Origin: Austropuccinia psidii
Lineage: Eukaryota > Basidiomycota > Pucciniomycetes > Pucciniales > Sphaerophragmiaceae
Reading direction: 5' to 3'
Assembly: GCA_023105745.1 (NCBI GenBank)
Contig: JALGQZ010000002.1
Location: forward strand, 80,369,785-80,433,784
Length of the DNA stretch: 64,000 bases
Shown: positions 34,740 through 47,209 of the stretch, piece by piece
How positions within the stretch are numbered: the stretch's first letter is position 1
How the letters are laid out: every line of letters starts with the position of its first letter
Notes under the pieces: generated by a model
What the model saw: only the letters and a program-made list of their open reading frames with translations
Databases searched by the model: none
Told to the model about the DNA's origin: nothing
Program-made: the position numbers and the translations under genes

Positions 34740-36608
34740 TGTAAGATGTGTCTATGAAGCTGTTGATAAACAGTACTATAACTGTTCTTATGGAATATAA
34801 TAATGAAAAATCATTAGAACCACAATTAAATAATTAATTAATTGATTATTTCTTTTACTTGTTATAGACTATTAGTGATTATAACAGTAAGCAGTAACTG
34901 TCTACAAGAATCAATTACAAGAAGTATTTAATAATAAAACTTCTTTATGAAAATAATAAAATTATTGTGAAATATAATTATCTTATATTAGAATAATTAT
35001 AAATATAATTCTTGAAGAAAACAATTACTAGAGAAAAACTTTAAGAATTAAGATGAATCACTCACTAATACTCCAAAGAACTTATTAAAGATAAAAGCAG
35101 AGAGATTTGATGGATAGTTGGGGATTTAAAAGATCAAAAATGGATATATAAAAGTATTAAAACAATATATAGTTGATTTCTATGATTTCACTTCTTTCTG
35201 ATTGATTCTGAAAGATTTAACTAATACTTACTTGTTGGTAATAAAGGTATAATTGAATAATGTGATGATTTGGAAGAAACAGCAAGAGGAGGCCTCTTTT
35301 AAGTCTAAGAAAGCTCACTGAGGCATGCAACTGAGCAAACCAAAAAACAAGTGAGTGAGAACAAGAAACCTTTTTGGATTATTGATTGCATCATCTGTTG
35401 TCATGTAGGACTATCATAATTACTTAATTAATGCTTTTACTTGACTACCAACCCATTTATGGTTCAGAATAAAAGGGTTTACAAACTGTAAATCTTCTTT
35501 TATTCTAAAATAATCATTTATTTCTCAAAGTTATCAATGTTATTTCAAATTTCATCACAGAGTGTATTTTCTGTGAATTTTTAAAGATTCAGTATTTCAT
35601 GTGGAATCATCAAAAATGGACTGTAAGTGAAGCTTTTAATTTTACTTATAAAATTATACTTATTTTTGGTTTTTATATGAATTATTCAGTTTGTAACTGG
35701 TCCTGAAAGGTTCAGAAATATTAATTAAGAATTGTATTTTTAATTAATTTTTGAAGTGTTTACCTCATTTCTATGTAGGATTGCAAATAGCACTATATGG
35801 CTGGTTGCTATGAGGTAAATAAATGGATACTAGTCCAAAAAGGGTTTTAATTACTCTTTTGGGGTTTATCCATGGAAATTCATTAAGAATTGACATGGTT
35901 ACAGGAGTCTAAGTTGCTCTTTACCTCCTTGGCATGTCAAAATAGGAGCTTATTTGCTATTTTCTTATGATATAATGAAGGTTTGACTTGGTAACCAAGT
36001 TACCAAAAGGTTTTAGCTTACTAATTGGGCCAAGATCAGCCATGGATCCGAGCTTTGGAGCTGTCCAGGCCTCAGAGGCCTCAGAAGTTGGGTACCCTGG
36101 CTCTCTTTGATGTTTTTTGTCCCCCTTGACTATTTCTTACATAAAAATAGAAATTCAGGCTTAAAGTGAGATATCCACTATGGGTGTACCAAAAGTGTAT
36201 GTAAGAATACCATAATATTAAGTGCCACAAACATGTGTAACACTTTTCTTAGTGTATATGTAACATGGGATTTCTCACATTCCCATTATTTTGGCATGAA
36301 ATTGAGAAAAAAACTTTTTCACAGATCTTTTATGTGGTATTGAAGTATTTTCCATATTACCACCTCAAAGAGTTGATTTGAGCTTATTCACTCTATGAAG
36401 CTACCCTAGGTGAAATTTTGTGTAGAATTCAAATCTGGCCTTATATCCATGGATTTACTTACTAAATAAAAACTTATTCATCTTTTCTGAAATCAAAAAA
36501 GATGAATTTAGAATATATGCATGACTTATGGGTTATGAATAGTTCAGAATTTATTTTTAAGAAAATTGTGGCCTATTTGGGTATGTAAAATATACCTAAA
36601 GGCTCTCA
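34740..36608 (-). repeat. Family-B 3' LTR
   Basis: TGTAAGATGTG at 34740 to AAGGCTCTCA at 36608, 1869 bp. Several sites that are ACGT in the young copy at 13614 read ATGT or ACTT here (35399-35455). Confidence 0.92.
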
Positions 36609-36624
36609 TTCCCTCCCACCAAGA
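36609..36624 (-). other. Polypurine tract
   Basis: Minus strand TCTTGGTGGGAGGGAA directly before the LTR start TGAGAGCC; same position as in families A and D. Confidence 0.7.
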
Positions 36625-36754
36625 AATGAAATTTTACCACAATTTTATTAATGGTATCAAGAAGAAAAAGGCCCCAAAGGGGGTAATGTCCACTTTCCAA
36701 CCTCTTTACATTACTCAGATCAAGTAATATAAAGCACATTTATAGACATATTCA

Positions 36755-38220
36755 GGCTTGTGGCCTTCTTTCATGTCTAAATCCTCTTAAGAGTTTTTCT
36801 GAGTCAGGTATTTCTGATTCTTCCAGCCATTCATCTTCATGTACTGGATTTCTATATCTGACAAGATATGCTCTTTGATTTTTACCACTAAGTCTCCTTT
36901 CTTAAATGAATTTCTTTATCTTTTTTTCTTCATTCTGTTCCACTGGTGGCACAGCTAAAGGAGTTGGGTTCCTTAAAGGAAACAATTCTTTGTCAGCTGG
37001 TTGATGAGGTTTTATCAAGTTGACTGGAAAGGGGGGGTTTTATTTTCCAATTCACCACTCAATTCCACTTGAACTGCACTGGTTCCATGTAAGCCAAAAA
37101 TAACAAAAGGTCCTACATAATAATCTTTAAGTTTCTTTGGGCCTTTGATATTATTAAAATTCAAGGTTGAAACTAGAACTAAGTCCCCTACTTTTAAGTC
37201 TGGTAGTTTGTGACTCTTGTCCCACTTCTGTTTTGCATAGTCAAAAGCATCATTCATACTTTGTTTTGCATAATGTTTCACTTTATAAAGCATTATCTTC
37301 AAGCTGGAAGCTGTAGGATGAATTTCAATCAAGTCTTTCCTCAGTGTGTCTTCTGGGAGTCTTGGATTCCATCCTTTTTCTAACATAGCAGGAATTTGGC
37401 CTGTAGAAGAATGGACTGATGTCTTATATGCCAGTTCCAATTCAGGTATTACAGTGCACCAGTCATGAGTAAAGCCATCTGAGTCTTTGAATTATAACCA
37501 ATAAGCACAGAATCTTCTGATCATGTCCTCTAAAGTTTGAATAATTCTTTCTGCTAGTCCATCTGTTTGAGGGTGATATACTGTTGAGAATGATAACTTA
37601 GTCCCAAACAATCTGTGAAGATTGGTCCAAAGTGCAGATGTGAATTTGGGATCTCTGTCACTTATAATATTCTTAAATAACCCTGTATGAGAAATAACTC
37701 TACTCCATAGAAGCTTCATTTTTATGACATGGTAAGAATATGGGAGTTTTTCTATATCTGTCTAAAATGAATAAACAATAATTATACCGTTTGTCACCAC
37801 TTGGAGGATGTTCTGTGACCCAATCCATGTGAACAAATTCCCAAGGGGATCTTGGTTCTTGAATATGGATCATAAGTCCAAATTTCTTGCCTTTACTCCT
37901 GTTTGCTTTTTGGCATCTGTCACAGGTATGGCAATATTCAATGGTTTCTCTTCTCCAAGATGGTCTGTCTTCTGACAGGTGTCCAGAGTAGATACTATGA
38001 TAGCATTCATGAAGAATGATATTGATAATCAATCTGCTACACAATCTCATTACACAAGAATGTTTGGTTCTGTAGTAAATTATCCCATCAAACAAGTGAA
38101 ATCTCCCTTCACAATAGTAATTCTTCCAAGCTTCATCAATTACATTGACTAGAAATGTATTTTTGCAGTCTTTATCTAATAAGGAAGTCAGGATATGGCA
38201 ATTCTTGTCTTGATTATAAG
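36755..38220 (-). pseudogene. Integrase and chromodomain-like tail, family B
   Basis: Three open pieces in shifting frames. 38095-37700 has the H2C2 zinc region (HECYHSIYSGH...CHTCDRC) and the first core Asp (HMDWVTEHPP). 37719-37492 has the second Asp (IISDRDPKF) and the Glu ([14 protein letters not shown]). 37440-37015 has LAYKTSVHSSTGQ, KWDKSHKLPDLKVGDLVLV and GPFVIFGLHG. A decayed tail (36790-36900) reads RAYLVRYRN..HEDEWLEES, like the chromodomain-like ends at 54873 and 5400. At least two frameshifts and a stop prevent a product. The intact protein would insert the cDNA; a chromodomain tail would steer it to marked chromatin. Confidence 0.85.
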
Positions 38221-38224
38221 ATTA

Positions 38225-39454
38225 TCAGAATTCTTCAAAGAATTCAGTCCCAATATTTGTTATGTTAATTCCTTCAATTGGAATCTGTGGTTCTGCTTCC
38301 AAAGGTACATAAGCTGGGTTATCAGGAGTATTGGCTAATGCCCACCTGCTAAGTCCATCAGCATTCTTGTAAATTTTTCCTTCTTTATGAACTATAGTCC
38401 TGTTACCTCTATATTCTTGAATGGCTATTTGCCATCTCAACATATGTCTGTTGGGAGCTTTCATGTTAAGAAGTGATTTCACGGCATTACAGTCAGTTAA
38501 AACCTCAAAAACACTGCCATCAAGATAATAGTTAAATTTCTCAAGTGCCCATACCAAACATAAGCACTTCATCTGTATTGCACCATATCTGGCTTCTTTT
38601 GGTTTGATTTGTCTTGAGATGTAACAAAATGGTCCCTCTGTAGGTTTGTCATCAATAATTTGTACTTGATGTAGGGCTGCCCCTAATCCATCTGCACATG
38701 CATCAATGTACAATTTAAAAGAAATATTCCAGTCAGGCATTAGGAGTAAAGGTGCTTCTGTAAGAGATTTCCTTATCTTCTCATAAGCTTCAATTAATTC
38801 CTGTGTCATCTCAAATACTGTCTGTTGATCACAGGTTCTATAGCATGACTTGGCTAGAATTGCAAAGTCTTTCAGGTGCTGCCTGTAATAACTGGCAAAG
38901 CAAAGAAAAGACATCATTTCTTTCTTATTATGGGTAATTGGTTTAAGTAACACTGCTGCTACTTTATTTTTGTTAATACCCAAGCTTAAACCAGAAACAA
39001 TATGCCCTGAATCTTTAAGTTCTTTGAAGCCAAAATTACATTTCTTGAGGGAAATCTTCATATTCACTTCTGTAACTTTATCAAGTACTATTGCAAGTAT
39101 TTCAAGGTGCAAAGACCATGAGTCAGAACATATAATTATATTATTGATATAAATGATAAGCCATCCTTCAGATAATTGTGTGGGGAAAATGGTCTTCATC
39201 ATTCTTTGATAATGAGATGGTGCATTTTTAATACCAAATGGCATTCTGAGATACTCATAAATACCACAGTGAGTTATAATTCTAAGTAATTTCCTAGTTT
39301 TGGGCGTCAAAACATTTTTATGAAAGCCTTTCAATGCATCCATGGATGTTATATACTTGGCTTTAGACAATTGGGTCAAGGTTTCTTGAAATCTAGGAAT
39401 TGGATACCTATCTAGAACTGTGTAGGTATTCAATGCTCTAAAATCTCCAACCAT
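38225..39454 (-). pseudogene. Reverse transcriptase-RNase H, family B, with dead active sites
   Basis: 409 open codons covering most of RT and RNase H. RT landmarks: [50 protein letters not shown]. The catalytic box, YIDD in the E1 and D copies, reads YINN in [13 protein letters not shown] (near 39140), so two metal-binding Asp are Asn. RNase H: first Asp in [10 protein letters not shown], third in LTDCNAV and fourth in KNADGLSRW are kept, but the Glu is Lys ([14 protein letters not shown] against [14 protein letters not shown] in D). The frame starts within RT; the N-terminal part (39454-39740) is shifted. An open frame without catalytic residues suggests decay by point mutation more than by indels. 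Confidence 0.9.
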
Positions 39455-39885
39455 CCTTTATTTATCAGTATGCAAAGCAATAATAACAGGTGTTTTCACT
39501 TCAGCTTCTTCATTATGGCCTACTTTCCTTAGTACACCAAGTTGGATTGACTCTTGGATATGTTTTCTATGGCTTCTCTAGCTCTGGGACTGGCTGGATA
39601 AGCTGGTCTTCTAAGTAATGGAGGGTATGGTCTGTCAATATTAAGAGTAATATCAACTTAATGCAATTAAATAGTGCCTAATGTGTCATTATCAGAAGCA
39701 AAGGCATCCTTATATGTGTATAACACATCAATAAGGTCATGCATCATTTTCAGTGATAATGGTGGATTAATTTGTGCTTAAAAAAGTTGATTAGCCACAA
39801 TTCTTTCCTTATAAGTATCTTTAACAGAAGATATCCCAGATATTTTCTTTGGCATATTGGAAAAGGCAAATTTTTGTCTTTTATT

Positions 39886-40674
39886 TTATCCAATTGTGAA
39901 ATATCTGTCTTTATGGTTATTGATGCCAATATCATAAATATTCAAGTACTCATTTTCAAGAATGATGTGCTGAGATGTGCAATTGTCCATTAATACTATA
40001 TCAGTTTTCATTCTTACACTTCCTGCTGTATGTTGGAATACAAAATTAGTGTCCAATATGCCCAAAGGGTACATATCATTACTGGAACTACTAAATTGTA
40101 CACCCTCTATGGGTAATCAATGATTCTTCCATCCAGGGAGTATGGCTTGAAGATAATCTTTGCCTACACAAGTACAAAATTCCCCTGTATCCAAATTTAC
40201 TATGGCTTCAATATCATTAATCAGGATTGATGTGATAGAAGATGCTCCAGAAGTGTATCCTTTACCTCTAGAAGGTTTGGTTCTACACATTCTGGAATCC
40301 TGGATATTGATCAGGTTATGACAATCCTCACTGTACTGTGGCAAGTGAGTATGGACTTCTGTGACCTCAAAGAAAGTTGTAATGTTTTCAATGGTATATT
40401 CCTCTACTGGTGTATCCACAGAGACTTCATAACCTAGGTCAGATTCTTCTTTCTCTTCAGTACACTGAGCTTCTTCAATGAATTTAAGTTCATTAATATT
40501 TGTCTTTTTGGTGCAAGTGTTGGCCAAATGTGAAGTGCTTCCACATTTATGACACTTCAAGACAGGTCTTTCAGTCCTCTTATCTTCTCTGGAAGTTTTA
40601 GAGACCATTTTGGACTCCATAGGGACTCTAGTCCAGGTTTTACCAATTCTTGTTCCAGTAATGATATATTCCAT
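39886..40674 (-). pseudogene. Zinc knuckle and aspartic protease region, family B
   Basis: 40674-40117 carries a complete zinc knuckle CHKCGSTSHLANTC, an acidic linker, SRGKGYTSGASSITS and the aspartic protease motif VNLDTGEFCTCVG (DTG). 40074-39886 continues with YPLGILDTNFVFQH and IILENEYLNIYDIGINNHKD, the C-terminal half of the protease. A frame break separates the pieces. In an active element this enzyme would cleave the Gag-Pol precursor. Confidence 0.8.
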
Positions 40675-40938
40675 GACATTGATGTAACCTTATGTTGAGA
40701 AGGGTTCTACACATCTGCACTTGATAGCATGTTATAGTTCTCCTCCACATTTCCTTAATATTTTCATATCAATCATAGGGTCAGACATATCTGGGTGTAA
40801 GCCAGATAATCTTTCTTTCTGTTTGAGGAACCAAGGAAGTGGTACATCCTTTTCTGAGTTAAAAATGGCATATTAAAAAGCATTATCCATTTTAAATCTC
40901 CAATAATTGTTAGCCCATTTGGTAATTATTTCAGATTT

Positions 40939-42403
40939 TCACCAAGGCCAATCATGTTTACCATGATCTATTCTCATTTTGTAATACCATTTATTTGCAG
41001 TCCTGGTAAATAGAGAGTGAAGATTTCCCACTCTTATTTCATCAGGTATGTGAAAATCTTCTTGCAACATATCAATTGTCCTGATGAACTCAATATTATT
41101 GTATTCTCCTTCACCAGAGAATGTTGGCTTTTTTTTCATTTTTGGAATATCTTTTTCACAGATAGGATTTTCTCCTAAAAATGGGGTTAAACTTCCTTTT
41201 ACAGAAGGTTTTTCTTCAGTCAAAGGTATAGAATTTCTGGGCATATGTGGTTCATAGTTTTTATGAATTTTCTCCACATTTGCAATGATCTCATTTTTCA
41301 GCTTCTGTCTTTCACTGTCACTTTTTGCCAAATGTGTGGCAAACTGATTGGTATTACTAATTATCTCTAAAACATAATATTTTGGAATTCTAAGTTGATC
41401 ATTGATGTTTAAAATGGAAAGATCTTCCATTTCATCATTTTGGGATTGACATTTACTTTCAATTCTGTCACATGTTTTGGTAGTTGAATCAAGTCTGACA
41501 TTTGTCAACTTATACCACTTGGTATAATTCTTGTCATTTCTTTTTAATTCACTTATATGTGATTTTATTTTATTTAACTTTGCATCAAATTTGCCAAGTT
41601 CTACATCAATACTATATTTAACAAATTGTATTTCATCTATTATTTTCATGGAAAAGTCCTGTTCATCCTTTCCTGCCATTTGGCTGTGAATTCCATGAGA
41701 GTCCTGGCCATATTGAAGACACTGTCCATGGCTGAAGGCTACAACTTGGGGAATATGTACCCTTGTGGGTAAGGTCTGTGCCAATTTGCTTTGCGTTTGC
41801 CCTTGCCCTGATGATTCTTGGGATTTTTCTTCTTCTTCTGAGGTCCTTTGGGCTTCTCTTTGGATGCTTCTGAAGCTGGTAGATGCCACTGGGCCTTCAT
41901 CCAAAGCTGGTGTCATTTCCAATTCCTTCTTCTGGTCTACAGATAAAAGACTTTGGCTCTTCAACCAATTCTTTATCTTTTTGACCTTGTCTTTGCAAGA
42001 CAATGGGCTCCACCCTCCTAAGAGTTCTATGGTCTTCTCCTAACCCAGAAAGCTCTTGATGTGTAAGTAGGAGTTCATGGCATCCTGCCAAAGGCTTGGG
42101 CATATTTCCCACTCCTCTTTGTTTTCTTCTCTGAACCAATTTTTGTATTGGGACCAATATATTTCTATGGCTGCCACTTGAAAGTGGTTCAGCCCTTAAA
42201 ACATTGCCTTCAATTATTTCAGGCTCAGAGTTCACATCAAAGTTTGTTGGTACAGAGCTTGGGGAATGGGGGGCAGCTCTGGAATCCTCCAGATGTGTCT
42301 TTCTTGAGGAAGACTTGGCAGACCTTGTTCTGGTCTTACCTCTTCCTTGTCCAGGTCCATCTGGTTGGACTGAATAGCTGCTTCCATTTCTGGTATGCAC
42401 CAT
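40939..42403 (-). pseudogene. Gag, family B (broken)
   Basis: The ATG at 42403 starts MVHTRNGSSYSVQPDGPGQG and stays open for 168 codons to a TGA near 41897. Gag homology resumes in the frame of 42003-40939 after a short deletion near 41870: SIQREAQRTSEEEEKSQESS, a coiled-coil-like region, then KKKPTFSGEGEYNNIEFI and KWYYKMRIDHGKHDW of the capsid-like domain. The start codon lies 14 nt from the end of a predicted intron, exactly as in family A. Upstream of residue 44 of the 42003 frame the translation is actually the overlapping second frame (see 41646-42579). Confidence 0.8.
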
Positions 42404-42579
42404 TTACATGTCAATTCAAGAGAAAATAAGAATTGAAAACAGAAAATACACACCTTTTGGTGGTTGTTTGGCTTGTTCTGTTTTAAATAAAGTACCTCTT
42501 TTAGCAATTTACACTTCAATACTGTCTTCAGATTCTTGACTGGTAATGTATCTTTTACTGAATCTGTTACCAGCTGCAC
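41646..42579 (-). pseudogene. Overlapping second-frame protein, family B (decayed)
   Basis: Upstream exon about 42579-42454, predicted intron 42453-42390, second exon 42389-41646. Splicing gives PPKEMEAAIQSNQMDLDKEE, then LPQERHIWRIPELPPIP. The frame (+1 to Gag) then contains several stops but keeps EIYWSQYKNWF, LWQDAMNSYLHIKSFLG, ELLGGWSPLSCKDKVKKIKNW, and HRPYPQGYIFPKL.PSAMDSVFNMARTLMEFTAK. These align with the intact family-A frame at 19388-20037 (LW..MNSYL..FLG, L..GW.PL, PY.QGY..PK, MARTMME). Unknown function; dead in this copy. Confidence 0.6.
42390..42453 (-). other. Predicted 64-nt intron containing the Gag start codon
   Basis: Donor CCAAAAG/GTGTGT (first base 42453), acceptor CATACCAG/AAATGG (last base 42390). 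ATG at 42403 is 14 nt from the end; a TGA (42418-42416) closes the upstream frame 12 nt before the ATG. Confidence 0.72.
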
Positions 42580-42945
42580 AGTAGTTGATTAAATTTAAAG
42601 ACACTAGAGAAGAAGTGATAAAAGAAAAATTATTTTTTATACTTTTAAAATATTTTTTAAGATTTTTTAAAAGTTTTTATTTTTTAATATTAAAAAAAAA
42701 TTAAAATTTAGGATTTTGAATCAAAGTTAATTCAGAGTAACTCAAAGAATAATTTTATAAGTTTTTGGATGTGAAAAAGCAACGTGTAAAAAAACAATAT
42801 AAAATTAAACCAAATTCCTCAATGAAAAAGATTTTGAAAAAATTTCAAGAATAAAAATAATTCTAACTTCATATTGAAAGGAAAAAATAATTAATATATT
42901 TTAATGCTTAAAAATATATTAATTAAGGGTACAAGGTTTGAAAAA

Positions 42946-42963
42946 CATGGCCAGGCCCCCAAA
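42946..42963 (-). other. Candidate primer-binding site
   Basis: Minus strand TTTGGGGGCCTGGCCATG directly after the 5' LTR; first ten bases shared with the family-A element at 20507-20524. Confidence 0.55.
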
Positions 42964-44835
42964 TGTAAGATGTGTCTATAAAACATTTGATAATCTTACT
43001 ATTAATCAAGAATACTATGACTGTTCTTATGAAATATAATAATAAAAATTATTATAACCACAATTAAACGATTAATTAATTGATTATTTCTTTTACTTGT
43101 TATACACTACTAGTGATTATAACAGTAAGCAGTAATTGTCTATTAGAATCAATTACAAGAAGTATTTAATAATAAAACTTCTTTATTAAAATAATAAAAT
43201 TATTGTGATATATAATTATCTTATATAAGAATAACTATAAATATAATTCTTGAAGAAAACAATTACTAGAGAAAAACTTTAAGAATTAAGATGAATCACT
43301 CACTAATACTCCCAAGAACTTATTAAAGATAAAGGAAGAGAGATTTGATGGATAATTGTGGATTCAAAAGATAAAAAATGGATATATAACAGTATTACAA
43401 CAATATATAGTTGATTTCTATTATTTCATGTCTTTCTGATAGATTCTGAAAGATTTAACTAATACTTACTTGTTGGTAATAAAGGTATAATTGAATAACA
43501 TGATGATTGGGAAAAAACAGCAAGAGGAGGCCTCTATTAAGTCAACAACAGCTAAAAGAGGCATGCCATCAAGAAAAATGAAAAACAAGTGAGTGAGAAA
43601 ACAATAAGCCTTTTTGGATTATTGATTGCATCATCTGTTGTCATGTAAGATTATCATAATTACTTAGTTGATGCTTTTATGTGACTACCAACCCAGTTAT
43701 GGTTGAGAATAAAAGGAGTCAACATTGTAAATCTTGTTTTATTTCATAATAATAATTAACTCCTCAAAGTTGTCAATGTTATTGGAAAAATCATCACAGA
43801 GTGTATTTTCTGTGAATTTTTGAAGATTCAGCATTTCATGCGGAATGATCAAAAATGTACTGTAAGTAAAACTTTCAATTTTACTTATAAAAGTAGAATT
43901 ATTTCTTATTTTTATAAGAATTATTCTGTTTATAATTGGTCCTGAACACTTAAGAAAGATTCATTAAGAATTGTATTTTTAATAAATTTTTGAAGTGTTT
44001 ACCTCACTTCTACATAGAATTGCGAATAGAAGTATATGGCTGGTTGCTATGAGGTAAATCAATGGATACTAGTCCAAAAAGGGTTTTAATTACTCTTTTG
44101 GGGTTTATCCAGGGGAAGTCATTAAGAATTGACATGGTTACAGGAGTCCAAGTTGCTCTTTACCTCCTTGGCACATCAAAATAGCAGCTTATTTGCTATT
44201 TTCTTATGATATAATGAAGTTTTGAATTGGTAACCAAGTTCCCAAAAGGTTTTAGTTTACTAATTGGGCCCAGATCATCCATGGTTCCAAGCTTTGGAGC
44301 TGTCCACACCTCAGAGGCCTCAGAAGCTGTATACCCTGGCTCTCTTTGATGTCTTTTGTCCCCCTTGAATCTTTTTTACATCAAAATAGAAATTCAGGCT
44401 TGAAGTGAGATATCAACTATGGGTGTACCAAAAGTGTATGTAAGAATACCATAATATTAAGTGCCACAAACATGCATAACACTATTCTTAGTGTATATGT
44501 AACATGGGATTTCTCACATGCCCATTCTTTTGGCGTGAAATTGAGAAAAACAAAACTTTTCACAGATCTTTCATGTGGTATTGGAGTATTTCCCATATTA
44601 CCACCTCAAAGAGTTAACTTGAGCATATTAGCTCTATGGAGCCACCCTAGGTGAAATTTTGTGTAGAATCCAAATCTGGCCTTAGATCCATGGGTTTACT
44701 TACTCAATAAAACATTTTTCATCATTTATGAAATCAAAAAAGATGAATTTTGAATATATGCATGACTTATGGGTTATACATAGTTCAGAATGTATTTTTA
44801 AGATAATTGTGTCCTATTTGGGTATGTAAAATATA

Positions 44836-47209
44836 TGTGAGCCTCAGAGGTATTTTCATATACCCAAAAGACCACAAATGATAAAGTAAGATACAAATAT
44901 AAATAAAATGAATTTGTTTATATTATAAAAATAAAAATTGAAATATAAATACAAATTTATATTTAAAAATCAAAATTTGATTATAATTTAAAAAATAAAA
45001 TTACAATAAAATTCAAAATTATGAAAATACATTTTTACTTGTAAAAATTAAGCAAAAATTATGAAATTAAAATAGGGTGTTGGTAAACACACGTAAGCTT
45101 TTAGTAAAAACACGTAAGCCCTTACGTGTTTTTACCAATTTATGGTAAAAACACGTAATTATATGTTAAAAAGACATAAGGGGTGGTTTTTGAATGAAAT
45201 ATGGCTATTTATGGCATTTTTAAGGCCATTAATGGTATTATAAATGCAATAAAGGGCATTATTGATTCCATAAATGGAATTGTTAATTCCATTTATGGTA
45301 TTTTGAAGGCCATTAATGCCATTTATGGCATTTTTAAGGCTATAAATGCCATTAAAAATGCCATTTATGGAATTGGTAAGGCTATAAATGACATTAACAA
45401 TGCCATGAATGGCATTAATGGCCTTAAAAATGCCATTCATGGCATTAATGGCCTTAAAAATGCCATTCATGGCATTGTTAATGTCATTTATAGCCTTACA
45501 AATTCCATAAATGGCATTTTTAATGGCATTTATAGCCTTAAAAATTCCATAAATGGCATTGTTATTGTCATTTTTGGCCTTAATATTTTTAGTAAAAACA
45601 CGTAAGGGCTTACGTGTTTTTACTAAAAGCTTACGTGTGTTTACCAACACCCTTAAAATATTTTTGGTAAAATGTTATATAGAATATATTATAGCTCTTT
45701 ATCCAATAAATAAAAATAAAGAAATTATCACACTATTGGATTCCTCATAAAAAATAGAGTGGGGTCACTTTTGGATGGAATTTCTGTAACTCAACTCTAA
45801 ATAAGCTTAAATTAAGTTTTTTGAATTTTTTGTACAAAAGTATGAAAATCCTCAAAACCTTAATTTAATTTGTACCACATGTGGTGTTAACCATCAATTT
45901 TTGTGTTAAAATTGAGGTGTTGTGTTTAGTTTGGAAATTATGAGGAATTGAAGTATTTTCAATTGAAATGTCAAAATGTGTGCATGTATTACATAAGTGA
46001 ACTTTAATTTACATAAGAGGTATCAATTATCACAGATTCATAATTGAAAACTCAATTGAATTACATATGTAAATTATAATAGTGTTACATGATGAGGAAT
46101 TAAAGAAAAAATAAATTGGAAAGATTAATTTTGGGGGGGAAAGACACTCTAGCTCTAAGGGGGAGCTAGACCCCCAAAATCCTTGCTGACTGGCGTGGGA
46201 TGTCAAAATCCACGCAAAAGTTCATTACTTTTGGCCTGGAATTGAGTCACAGGGTCTGTGACTCAATTGATGATGAGGTTTTGATACCAACCAGCGTAGT
46301 TTTAGCTGCTGCCAAAAGGGTAAAACTACCCTTAAGTTAAAACAATGTTAGTAAAAACGGTTTTAGCTGCTTTCTAAGCCTCTTACACACATTCTGACAT
46401 GTTTTGAAGGCTCTAGATCAGGTATTGCTATAGTAATGGCTGATTTAAGGGTCTAAAATGGCTTGAACCAGCCCTTTTTTGGTCTAAACCAGGGTTCAAT
46501 GACGCCATAATTGGCTTATCTGTTGTCAGACTGTTTTTCACAACTGACAAGAGTAACTTTTACTTTTGGAGTAAGAAAATTGATGGCTATAAAAGAATTT
46601 CTTCTTTGCCCCACTTTTCTCTTCATGTTAGAATATTTTCCTTTCATAATTAGTTTAAACACTGTTAAACCAATCAATAAAATATTCCAACCACCTTTGT
46701 TTAAACATTTTGAACCTTTCAACCACGTGAAAAAATCATTATAATCATTGTTTTTAAGTCTTATAATCACTTTTACCCCTGAACCACCCCAAAACTGAAT
46801 TAAAGCATCTTTCATCACTGTTAACTTTGTCACTTTGTTTCCAAATTCACTCTGGTCACTTTTGGGCATGTTTTCTCTTTAAAATATCTTTTTAAAGAAA
46901 TTTTCTTTAATTAATTTATTGCAGTTCTTTGCTCAATTAATTCCAATTGAAATTTCTCTCGAAGAAATTTCTTTTGTAGCCTTAAATATCTCTTGTAGAG
47001 TATTTTTGGATAAATCTTTATTGTTGGTAAAACAATGAATTTTTATTATATTATTGTTTCATACTTAAAAAGTTAGAAACAATAAAATTGGTGTGTTTTC
47101 TCTTTAAAAATACCATTCCTACTATTTTTAAATAAATTTACCTTACACAAATTTTGAGGACAGGAAAAGTACTTGATTTTTAATCAAAGTTTTATATCCA
47201 AACCTTACA
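44836..47209 (+). repeat. A-like solo LTR nested in the family-B LTR
   Basis: Begins TGTGAGCCTCAGAGG and ends AAACCTTACA; flanked by ATATA (44831-44835 and 47210-47214). About 1788 bp of LTR once the 578-bp insertion at 45075 and its 8-bp duplication are removed. It is recognisably family A (same order of landmarks, e.g. the GGGGGAGCTAGACCCCC segment near 46160) but a diverged subfamily. Confidence 0.9.
45075..45652. mobile_element. 578-bp inverted-repeat DNA element (MITE) with palindromic core
   Basis: Perfect 61-bp terminal inverted repeats starting GGGTGTTGGTAAACACACGT (45075-45135 and 45592-45652). Flanked by the 8-bp duplication TTAAAATA (45067-45074 and 45653-45660). Inside each terminus is a second palindrome (arms GTAAAAACACGTAAG). 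The core, about 45190-45580, is made of GCCATTTATGGC, GGCATTAATGGC and TTTTTAAGGCC variants in both orientations. It codes for nothing recognisable: because the core is quasi-palindromic, both strands read as Ile/Asn/Ala/Gly repeats (INAIYGIFKAIN-like). Length, ends and 8-bp duplication fit a non-autonomous hAT-like element; the ends do not match a hAT consensus I can recall, so the superfamily is open. Confidence 0.88.

Noticed and set aside
36609..42963. Classical RIP (CpA-directed) as the cause of decay
   Set aside because: Losses I can see are mainly at CpG sites or mixed; without a consensus and counts I cannot claim RIP.
45190..45580. Regular repeats that could suggest a CRISPR-like array
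   Set aside because: Repeat units are degenerate palindromes without unique spacers, inside a transposon in a eukaryotic genome.
45159..45650. 163-codon minus frame and 134-codon plus frame rich in Ile, Asn, Ala and Gly
   Set aside because: Both come from the palindromic core of the MITE; no start context, no homolog features, and the two strands give the same repeat.
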